Assembly (NCBI RefSeq): GCF_030144325.1
Contig: NZ_CP126307.1
Coordinates: 5,484,001 to 5,548,000, forward strand
DNA: 64,000 bases
DNA from: Bosea vestrisii
GTDB taxonomy: Bacteria > Pseudomonadota > Alphaproteobacteria > Rhizobiales > Beijerinckiaceae
Direction: 5' to 3'
The translations under genes and the position numbers were made by a program. Shown here one piece after another: positions 58,370-64,000 of the stretch. The notes under the pieces were generated by a model that was not told the origin of the DNA, did no database searches, and was given only the letters and a program-made list of their open reading frames with translations. Within the stretch, counting starts at the first letter, position 1, and each line of letters begins with the position of its first letter.

Positions 58370-59176
58370 TCAGCTGTGACGCCAATCCGGCTGACGCTTC
58401 TCCATGAAGGCGCCGATGCCTTCCTCGGCATCACGCGCCAGCATGTTCTCGACCATAACCGCCGAGGCATGGTCGTAGGCGGCCTTCAGCCCCATCTCGC
58501 GCTGCTCGTAGAAGGCGCGCTTGCCGACCTTGACCGTCGCCGCCGATTTCGAGGCGATCACCGCGGCGAGCCGCTTGGCTTCCTCGAGCGCTTCGCCCGC
58601 CGGCACTGCGCGATTGACCAGCCCCATCCGGACGGCCTCTTGCGCCGGCACCATCTCGCCGAGCAGCAGCATCTCCATCGCGTGCTTGGCGGAGAGGTTG
58701 CGCGAGAGCGCGACCATCGGCGTCGAGCAGAACAGGCCGATATGAACGCCCGGCGTGCAGAAGCGTGCGGCTTCGCCGGCGACGGCGAGGTCGCAGGTCG
58801 CGACGAGCTGGCAGCCGGCGGCTGTCGCCGTGCCCTCGACCGCCGCGATCACCGGCTGGGGCAGGGCGGTGATCTGCTGCATCACGCCCGAGCAGCGCCC
58901 GAGGATACCGGCGAAATAGGCGCGGCCGCGGTCGGGATCGGCCCGGCGCGCGCTCATCTCCTTGAGGTCGTGCCCGGCTGAGAATACCGGGCCGGCCGCC
59001 GCGAGCACCACGGCGCGGACGTTGCCATCGGTCGCGATCGCAGCCAGCGTCTCCGACAGCGCGGCAAGCATCGCCTCGCTCAGCGGATTGCGCGCCTCCG
59101 GCCGGTTCAGGGTCAAGGTCGCGATGCCGTCGGCATCCTCGCGCAGCAGCAGCTGCGGTCCGGCATGGGCGTTCAT
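58370..59176 (-). CDS. enoyl-CoA hydratase/isomerase family protein
   Basis: A 268-residue crotonase. NRPEARNPLS begins the fold, the oxyanion hole lies in AAGPVFSAGHDLKEMSARR, and the second segment is AVEGTATAAGCQLVATCDLAVAGE. The active-site glutamates typical of hydratases are not obvious (IGLFCSTPMVALSRNL instead), so it may belong to the ECHDC3-like branch. It diverges from a thioesterase gene, a pairing that hints at acyl-CoA turnover. Confidence 0.87.
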   Translation of the reverse strand: MNAHAGPQLLLREDADGIATLTLNRPEARNPLSEAMLAALSETLAAIATDGNVRAVVLAAAGPVFSAGHDLKEMSARRADPDRGRAYFAGILGRCSGVMQQITALPQPVIAAVEGTATAAGCQLVATCDLAVAGEAARFCTPGVHIGLFCSTPMVALSRNLSAKHAMEMLLLGEMVPAQEAVRMGLVNRAVPAGEALEEAKRLAAVIASKSAATVKVGKRAFYEQREMGLKAAYDHASAVMVENMLARDAEEGIGAFMEKRQPDWRHS

Positions 59177-59270
59177 GGCGAAAAGCCTTTCGCTGTTTGT
59201 CCTATTGTCGGGAGGCAGGTGCCGTGCTGCAAGGGGCGTAACGTCCGATCAGACCCCGGTTTTCCGCACG

Positions 59271-59699
59271 ATGACGACCCGCATGAGCGCTGCCGAAATC
59301 GAGGCCTATCTCGATCAGGTCTTCCCGCAGCTGCACTATGGCGGCCGGACCTATTTCGTCGAGGAGGTCGGACCACTCACCGCGCGCATGCGCTGCGACT
59401 ATCATGAGAAGCACCTGCGGCCGGGCGGTACCATTTCCGGCCCGACCATGATGGCGCTCGCTGATCTCGCGCTCTATGTCGCGATCCTCGCCCAGATCGG
59501 CCCGGTCGGGCTCGCGGTGACGACGAGCCTCAGCTACAATTTCCTGCGCAAGCCGGGGCAGGCGGCGCTGATCGGGGATGCGAAGCTGCTCAAGCTCGGC
59601 AAGCGCCTCGCCGTCGGCGAGGTCTGCCTCTATTCGCAAGGCGAGAGCGAGATGGTCTGCCACGCCACGGGGACCTATTCGATCCCTGCCGAGCGCTAG
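59271..59699 (+). CDS. PaaI-type acyl-CoA thioesterase (hotdog fold)
   Basis: A 142-residue hotdog-fold thioesterase. The signature is LRPGGTISGPTMMALADLALYVAILAQIG, with the catalytic Asp/Glu region, and VTTSLSYNFLRKPGQAALIGDAKLLKLGKRLAVGEV is the second half. It should hydrolyse small or aromatic acyl-CoAs. ATG 59271 is chosen; ATG 59283 would remove four residues. It diverges from an enoyl-CoA hydratase-like gene. Confidence 0.88.
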   Translation: MTTRMSAAEIEAYLDQVFPQLHYGGRTYFVEEVGPLTARMRCDYHEKHLRPGGTISGPTMMALADLALYVAILAQIGPVGLAVTTSLSYNFLRKPGQAALIGDAKLLKLGKRLAVGEVCLYSQGESEMVCHATGTYSIPAER

Positions 59700-59737
59700 T
59701 GACAGCCTGAGAGTGGCTTGCACAGCCAGAACCTCAG

Positions 59738-59850
59738 CCCTCATCCTGAGGAGCGCCTGCAGGCGCGTCTCGAAGGATGCTCAAGGAGGTTCCGGAACCA
59801 TCTGGAGCATCCTTCGAGACGCAAGCTGCGCTTGCTCCTCGGGATGAGGG
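59738..59850. repeat. REP-like inverted repeat element, family C
   Basis: About 113 bp forming one large imperfect hairpin. CCCTCATCCTGAGGAGC at the left pairs with GCTCCTCGGGATGAGGG at the right; inside, GCGTCTCGAAGGATGC pairs with GCATCCTTCGAGACGC. This is the classic sequence of a repeat widespread in Bradyrhizobium-like and Bosea-like genomes. Confidence 0.8.
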
Positions 59851-59876
59851 CTATGAGGAGAGGCAAAAATTATTGC

Positions 59877-59897
59877 GGTATCCTGATACCGTTTTTT
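59877..59897 (+). terminator. intrinsic terminator upstream of rplM
   Basis: GGTAT/ATACC stem with a CCTG loop and TTTTTT after it. It separates the thioesterase transcript and repeat C from rplM. Confidence 0.7.
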
Positions 59898-59949
59898 GTA
59901 TCACTCTGAAAACAATACGTTTTTGGAAAAATAGCCGCGTTATCTCTGC

Positions 59950-60021
59950 TTGACTTCGGTAGGGGAGCCGCCTATCCAGCGCCCACACCGCCGCCGGTTC
60001 GCTGGCGGCTTGTCCTTTTTT
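59950..60021 (+). promoter_or_regulatory. rplM-rpsI promoter and terminator-like leader hairpin
   Basis: TTGACT (59950-59955) and TATCCA (59973-59978) are 17 bp apart. Transcription would start near 59985. From 59990 the leader forms a GCCGCCGG-TTCG-CTGGCGGC hairpin, a stable UUCG tetraloop (59990-60009), followed by TTGTCCTTTTTT. This looks like an intrinsic terminator in the untranslated leader. It could attenuate the operon or be a binding site for L13 or S9; no known Rfam leader was recognised. Confidence 0.65.
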
Positions 60022-60043
60022 CAAGCAGCCGAAGGGTGCCGCG

Positions 60044-60505
60044 ATGAAGACCATCTCGCTCAAGCCCGCCGATGTCGAGAAGAAGTGGGTTGTGATCGAT
60101 GCCTCCGGGCTCGTCGTCGGCCGTCTCGCCACCCTGGTGGCGATGCGTCTGCGCGGCAAGCACAAGGCCGCCTACACCCCGCATGTCGACTGCGGCGACA
60201 ACATCATCGTCATCAACGCCGATAAGGTGGTGCTGACCGGTCGCAAGCGCGACCAGAAGATCTACTACCATCACACCGGCTATGCCGGCGGCATCAAGGA
60301 GCGTTCCGCCAAGTTCATTCTCGAAGGTCGCTTCCCGGAGCGCATCGTCGAGAAGGCTGTCGAGCGCATGCTGCCGCGTGGCCCGCTCTTCCGCCAGATC
60401 CTCGGCAATCTGCGCGTCTACAAGGGCGCTGAGCATCCGCATGCCGCCCAGTCGCCCGAGGCGCTCGACGTCGCGGCGCTCAACCGCAAGAATGCGAGGG
60501 TCTGA
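60044..60505 (+). CDS. rplM: 50S ribosomal protein L13
   Basis: A 153-residue 23S rRNA-binding protein of the large subunit. It reads KKWVVIDASGLVVGRLATLVAMRLRGKHKAAYTPHVDCGDNIIVINADKV, with KIYYHHTGYAGGIKE and MLPRGPLFRQILGNLRVYKGAEHPHAAQ later; length is normal. AAGGGTGCCGCG precedes the ATG. RpsI follows two bases after its stop, the universal L13-S9 pair. Confidence 0.98.
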   Translation: MKTISLKPADVEKKWVVIDASGLVVGRLATLVAMRLRGKHKAAYTPHVDCGDNIIVINADKVVLTGRKRDQKIYYHHTGYAGGIKERSAKFILEGRFPERIVEKAVERMLPRGPLFRQILGNLRVYKGAEHPHAAQSPEALDVAALNRKNARV

Positions 60506-60507
60506 CG

Positions 60508-60987
60508 ATGGCCGAGGTTCTCCAGTCTCTCGAACAGCTCGGTCAGGTCGCCAAGGGCACCCAGGCCGAGGCTCCGGTCCACGTCAAGAAGGTCGATGCT
60601 CAGGGCCGCGCCTATGCCACCGGCAAGCGCAAGAACGCCATCGCCCGGGTCTGGATCAAGCCGGGCTCCGGCAAGATCACGGTCAACACCCGTGACCAGG
60701 AAGTCTACTTCGCCCGCCCGGTGCTGCGCCTGATCCTGCAGCAGCCGCTGATGCTGGTCGATCGCCTGACCCAGTACGACGTCGTCGTCACGGTCAAGGG
60801 CGGCGGCCTCTCCGGCCAGGCCGGCGCGGTCCGCCACGGCATCTCCAAGGCTCTGACCTTCTACGAGCCGGACCTGCGTGGCCCGCTCAAGAAGGAAGGC
60901 TTCCTGACCCGCGACTCGCGTGTCGTCGAGCGCAAGAAGTTCGGCAAGGCCAAGGCCCGCCGCAGCTTCCAGTTCTCGAAGCGCTGA
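60508..60987 (+). CDS. rpsI: 30S ribosomal protein S9
   Basis: A 159-residue small-subunit protein whose C-terminal tail reaches the P-site tRNA. It reads YATGKRKNAIARVWIKPGSGKITVN, VVTVKGGGLSGQAGAVRHGISKAL, and ends KKFGKAKARRSFQFSKR, the conserved arginine/lysine tail ending SKR. The N-terminal 35 residues are the alphaproteobacterial extension. A strong terminator follows. Confidence 0.98.
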   Translation: MAEVLQSLEQLGQVAKGTQAEAPVHVKKVDAQGRAYATGKRKNAIARVWIKPGSGKITVNTRDQEVYFARPVLRLILQQPLMLVDRLTQYDVVVTVKGGGLSGQAGAVRHGISKALTFYEPDLRGPLKKEGFLTRDSRVVERKKFGKAKARRSFQFSKR

Positions 60988-61019
60988 TTTCTTTACCGGC
61001 CTTGGCCGACATCGATCGA

Positions 61020-61048
61020 AGGGCGGCTCTCACGAGCCGCCCTTTTTT
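61020..61048 (+). terminator. intrinsic terminator after rpsI
   Basis: A perfect 9-bp stem GGGCGGCTC/GAGCCGCCC with a TCAC loop and TTTTTT follows the rpsI stop by about 33 bp. Confidence 0.92.
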
Positions 61049-61051
61049 CGT

Positions 61052-61933
61052 TCAGCCGCTGGCCTCCAGCCAGGCGACGACCTCGGCACGGCGCGGATGC
61101 GGCTTGCCGGCGGGCCGGAAGAGCACCGCCAGCCGGTCGCCGCTCGGAAGTTCGTCGATGAAAGGCGCAACCAGTCGCCCGTCCGCCAGATAGGGCGCGA
61201 CGAGGCTCCTGCGGCCGATCAGGATGCCGGCGCCGCCGAGTGCTGCATCGAGCGCCAGCGCATAGAGCGAGTAGGACGGGCCGCGGCCGGCATCGATCCC
61301 ACCAGCGCCGGCATGGCGCAGCCAGCGCGCCCAATCGCTGCGCCAGACGGCGTCGTGCAGCAGGGTCTGGCCGGCGAGATCGGCCAGCGTCCGCAAGCTG
61401 CCGCCGAGCGCCGGAGCGCAGACCGGGAACAGGCTGTCCTCGTCGAGCGCCAGCGCATCGGTCGGTGGCTTGGCGAGGTAGAACAGTGAGAGGTCGAAGC
61501 TGTCGTGTCGGCCCGCCGGCGGCTCTTCCATCGCGCTGACCGAGATCGGCAGACCGGGGAAAGCCCGCTGCAGCGCCGGCAGGCGCGGTGACAGCCAGAG
61601 CTGGGCGATGCTGGGCAGGGCGGCGATGGCGAGCGCCCGGCCGGCGTGGCTGGCCTTGAGCTCCTGCACGGTCATGGCCAGCGCGTCGAAGGCGGCGCTG
61701 AGCCGTGGCCTGGCCTCCTGCGCAGCTTGCGTCAGCGCGACACCCTGCGGCAGGCGCAGGAACAATTGCAGCCCCAGAAAGGCTTCAAGATGGCGCACCT
61801 GCTGGGCGATGGCGCCTTGCGTCACCCCGATCTCCTCGGCCGCCCGTGAAAAGCTCCCCAGCCGCGCCGCGGCCTCGAACGCACGCAGCGCATTGAGTGG
61901 CGGCAAGGGTGGGCGGGGCGGTCTGACGGGCAT
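61052..61933 (-). CDS. LysR family transcriptional regulator (GcvA-like)
   Basis: A 293-residue LysR protein. The HTH is LNALRAFEAAARLGSFSRAAEEIGVTQGAIAQQVRHLEAFLGLQLF, with the GcvA-type VTQGAIAQQVRHLE. The effector half begins near residue 95 (LAIAALPSIAQLWLSPRLP). It diverges from an SHMT-like gene 110 bp away, and its shape fits a glycine-cleavage-type regulator acting on that gene. Confidence 0.92.
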   Translation of the reverse strand: MPVRPPRPPLPPLNALRAFEAAARLGSFSRAAEEIGVTQGAIAQQVRHLEAFLGLQLFLRLPQGVALTQAAQEARPRLSAAFDALAMTVQELKASHAGRALAIAALPSIAQLWLSPRLPALQRAFPGLPISVSAMEEPPAGRHDSFDLSLFYLAKPPTDALALDEDSLFPVCAPALGGSLRTLADLAGQTLLHDAVWRSDWARWLRHAGAGGIDAGRGPSYSLYALALDAALGGAGILIGRRSLVAPYLADGRLVAPFIDELPSGDRLAVLFRPAGKPHPRRAEVVAWLEASG

Positions 61934-62043
61934 GTCGGCGGTCCGGAAGGCCTAGATTTTCTAGCCCTGCCGGCGACGATAACTGGTTTGCATCCGCGCC
62001 GGCAAATCGCTGCAATAGCCGCACGGAACATAACTCAGCGGGG

Positions 62044-63375
62044 ATGGCGATGACGATGAAACTGGCGCGGCGTGGCTGGGTGCCGGCGGCGAGCGAGGAC
62101 TATGTGCTCAGGATCGCCGGCGAGATCGCCGGCCAGGACCGCGCGGCGCGCGAGACCAGGCTTGCCGACCTCATCGCCGAGAACCGCACCATCCACGAGC
62201 GCGACTGCGTCAACCTCAATCCGGCAACCAATGTGATGAACCCGCGGGCCGAGGCGGTGCTGGGGCAGGGGCTCGGTTCGCGGCCCTCGCTCGGTTATCC
62301 CGGCGACAAATACGAGATGGGGCTGGAAGCGATCGAGCAGATCGAAGTGATGGCGGCCGAGCTCGCGGCGCAGGTCTTCGGCGCGTCCTATGCCGAGATC
62401 CGCGTGCCCTCCGGCGCGATCGCCAATCTCTATGTCTTCATGGCGGCGGCGAAGCCCGGCGATACCGTGATCGCGCCGCCGCCCGCGATCGGTGGCCATG
62501 TCACCCATCACGGCGCCGGCGCGGCCGGGCTTTATGGCCTCGTCAGCCATCCGGCCCCGGTCGATGCCGACGGCTACACGGTCGATGTTGCAAAGCTGCG
62601 CGAGGATGCGCTGCGGCTGAGGCCAAAAGTGATCAGCATCGGCGGCAGCCTCAATTTGTTCCCGCATCCGATCCGCGAGATCCGCGCCATCGCCGACGAG
62701 GTCGGCGCGATCGTGCTGTTCGACGCGGCCCATCTTTCCGGCATGATCGCTGGCCATGGCTGGCAGCAGCCGCTGGAGGCAGGTGCTCACGTCATGACGA
62801 TGAGCACTTATAAGAGCCTGGGCGGGCCGCCCTCGGGACTGATCGTCAGCAATGACGCCGGGATCGCCGAGAAGCTCGACGCCATCGCCTATCCCGGCCT
62901 CACCGCCAATTTCGACGCGGCGAAGTCGGCGGCGCTGGCGATCACCATGATGGACTGGCAGGAGTTCGGCCGTGACTACGCGGCGATGATGGCGGCGACG
63001 GCCAAGGCGCTGGCCGAGGCTCTCACGGAGCGGCAGGTCCCGGTCTTCGCCCGCGATCGCGGCATGACGACCTCGCACCAGTTCGCCATCGAGGCCGCTC
63101 CCTATGGCGGCGGGCAGGCGGCGGCGAAGCGGCTGCGCGCCGTCAACATATTGAGCTGCGGCATCGGCCTGCCGATCGCGGAGGTCCCCGGTGACGTCAA
63201 TGGACTAAGGCTCGGCACGCCCGAGATCGTCCGCTTCGGCATGAAGCCCGAGCACATGCCGGAGCTCGCCGGCTACATCGCCGACGGGCTTTCGGGCGCG
63301 CGTCCGGACGAGGCGATCGCCCGCGATGTCACCGCCTTCCGGCGGCGTTTCAGCAGGCTGCATTATGTGAGGTGA
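62044..63375 (+). CDS. PLP-dependent serine hydroxymethyltransferase-like protein
   Basis: A 443-residue SHMT-superfamily protein clearly distinct from GlyA at 8883. The family glycine/PLP segments NLNPATNVMNPRAEAVLGQGLGSR, SLGYPGDKYEMG and IVLFDAAHLSGMIAGH are present. At the PLP lysine (residue 257) it reads MTMSTYKSLGGPPSG, where GlyA has TTTTHKTLRG, so the adjacent histidine is replaced by tyrosine. It may act on alpha-methylserine, a hydroxymethyl amino acid or another beta-hydroxy substrate. The divergent GcvA-like LysR is its likely regulator. Confidence 0.85.
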   Translation: MAMTMKLARRGWVPAASEDYVLRIAGEIAGQDRAARETRLADLIAENRTIHERDCVNLNPATNVMNPRAEAVLGQGLGSRPSLGYPGDKYEMGLEAIEQIEVMAAELAAQVFGASYAEIRVPSGAIANLYVFMAAAKPGDTVIAPPPAIGGHVTHHGAGAAGLYGLVSHPAPVDADGYTVDVAKLREDALRLRPKVISIGGSLNLFPHPIREIRAIADEVGAIVLFDAAHLSGMIAGHGWQQPLEAGAHVMTMSTYKSLGGPPSGLIVSNDAGIAEKLDAIAYPGLTANFDAAKSAALAITMMDWQEFGRDYAAMMAATAKALAEALTERQVPVFARDRGMTTSHQFAIEAAPYGGGQAAAKRLRAVNILSCGIGLPIAEVPGDVNGLRLGTPEIVRFGMKPEHMPELAGYIADGLSGARPDEAIARDVTAFRRRFSRLHYVR

Positions 63376-63384
63376 GGCCACCTC

Positions 63385-63492
63385 ACGTCATTCTCGGGCG
63401 GAGCGGAGCGCAGACCCGAGAATCTCGCGACGAGAAGGCGCCATCAGGGCCTCCTCCGGCAAGAGATGCTCGGGTCAAGCCCGAGCATGACG
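63385..63492. repeat. REP-like inverted repeat element, family A, copy 2
   Basis: About 108 bp between two converging genes. Read in reverse it matches 51361-51469: ACGTCATTCTCGGG on its left and GATGCTCGGGTCAAGCCCGAGC on its right. Both termini carry their own short palindromes (CTCGGG/CCCGAG), and a central TCGCGACGAGAAGGCG is shared. Confidence 0.8.
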
Positions 63493-63496
63493 CCCT

Positions 63497-64000
63497 TTAG
63501 TCGTCATAACGCTCCAGCATCTCCGTCTGCAGCGCCTCTTCGCTGATGACATGCGCTGCGCCGAGCCAGGCCGACTCGATCTCGCCCGCTGCATTGCGGA
63601 CGAGGCGGGCCGGCTCGCCGGGGCTGGCAAAACCCGAAGCTTTGACGATGCGGCCGCGATCCTCGGCGTCGGGCACGATCTCGCCGGCATCCAGGAATGG
63701 GTTGAACAGCGCCGGATTGGCCATCAGCACCTTGCCGTCGACCGGAACGAGGTCGCCGGCGCCCCAGACCGTCCAGAGCCGCTTGCGCCAGCGCTCGGTC
63801 GCGGGCGTCGGCGCGCCGTGCTCGGCGAAGCTCCTGAAGATCTGGATCACCCCGTCGAGCCAGGGATGAGCGAGGCCGTCGATGGCGTTGGTCAGGACCG
63901 AGACGGTGAGACCCTGCTCGGGAACGGTGGCGGTGCGGGTGATGAAGCCCTGGAACCCGCCGGAATGGCCGACCCAGTCCCAGCCATCGCCGCCGCCCGA
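63497..64000 (-). CDS. serine hydrolase (class C beta-lactamase-like family), partial
   Basis: Only the C-terminal 167 residues are in the window; the gene continues past its right edge. The visible start includes WVGHSGGFQGFITRTATVPEQGLTVSVLTN, with the HSGG third motif of the class C beta-lactamase/D-aminopeptidase family. A second domain follows (VWGAGDLVPVDGKVLMANPALFNPF). The catalytic SxxK and YxN motifs are out of view, so activity is not judged. It converges on the SHMT-like gene through repeat A copy 2. Confidence 0.85.
   Translation of the reverse strand, partial: SGGGDGWDWVGHSGGFQGFITRTATVPEQGLTVSVLTNAIDGLAHPWLDGVIQIFRSFAEHGAPTPATERWRKRLWTVWGAGDLVPVDGKVLMANPALFNPFLDAGEIVPDAEDRGRIVKASGFASPGEPARLVRNAAGEIESAWLGAAHVISEEALQTEMLERYDD

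Noticed and set aside
1..64000. CRISPR array, insertion sequence or prophage
   Set aside because: Reading both strands showed no regularly spaced repeats, no transposase frames and no phage structural genes in this window.

Overview
The window is a high-GC (about two thirds G+C by eye) stretch of alphaproteobacterial chromosome, almost entirely coding, with short intergenic gaps. The gene content and order (hemB; glyA; nrdR-ribD-ribE-ribH-nusB-thiL; a K+-independent H+-pyrophosphatase; bamE opposite a ubiquinol-cytochrome c chaperone gene, yceD, plsX, fabH, ihfA and a MerR gene; rplM-rpsI; ldtR-ldtP) is typical of Hyphomicrobiales (Rhizobiales). The protein sequences look most like Bosea or a close relative. 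The genus is an inference from recall; no search was run. Both window ends cut genes: a methyltransferase on the left and a serine hydrolase on the right.

Layout. 1-8.8 kb: tail of a methyltransferase, Mg-type HemB, an enoyl-CoA hydratase/3-hydroxyisobutyryl-CoA hydrolase, a small membrane protein, the LdtR regulator with its L,D-transpeptidase, a 27-residue prepilin-like peptide, NhaA, and an MFS exporter divergent from a MerR regulator across a 19-bp-spacer promoter. 8.8-15.2 kb: glyA, an antitoxin/PIN toxin pair, then a tightly overlapping nrdR-rib-nusB-thiL operon. 15.2-20.9 kb: MFS permease, (S)-ureidoglycine aminohydrolase, hppA, and a frameshifted NlpC/P60 gene. 21-27.3 kb: EamA transporter, BamE, and the envelope/lipid block (chaperone, yceD, plsX, fabH, ihfA, MerR).

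27.3-34.7 kb is an accessory stretch. It holds a guanidine-II riboswitch driving a Gdx/SugE exporter, a DUF892 ferritin-like protein, a LysR/DoxX/VOC-dioxygenase/hydrolase set resembling the Mhq quinone-resistance genes, a frameshifted beta-keto-acid cleavage enzyme, several tiny membrane proteins and lipoproteins, and tRNA-Pro(GGG). 34.9-48.7 kb is mainly a surface polysaccharide locus: methyltransferase, O-antigen ligase-like protein, polyprenyl glycosylphosphotransferase, glycosyltransferase, Wza-type exporter, Wzz/GumC-type co-polymerase with a degenerate kinase-like tail, FemAB-like acyltransferase, and polysaccharide deacetylase. It is interrupted by a tandem SMR pair and a sorAB sulfite dehydrogenase operon.

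48.7-64 kb is mixed metabolism: an amino-acid ABC binding protein, CtaA, MetY with a dyad over its promoter, an FAD monooxygenase, a tripartite tricarboxylate binding protein, an Lrp regulator, an Asp/Glu racemase-like protein, a CoA-binding protein, an enoyl-CoA hydratase, a thioesterase, rplM-rpsI with a terminator-like leader hairpin, and a LysR regulator divergent from an SHMT-like paralogue. Three families of REP-like intergenic palindromes are present. Three of the four copies lie between converging genes. No CRISPR array, insertion sequence, prophage or rRNA was seen. Two genes (near 20.43 and 32.86 kb) are each broken by one base, either true mutations or base-calling errors.
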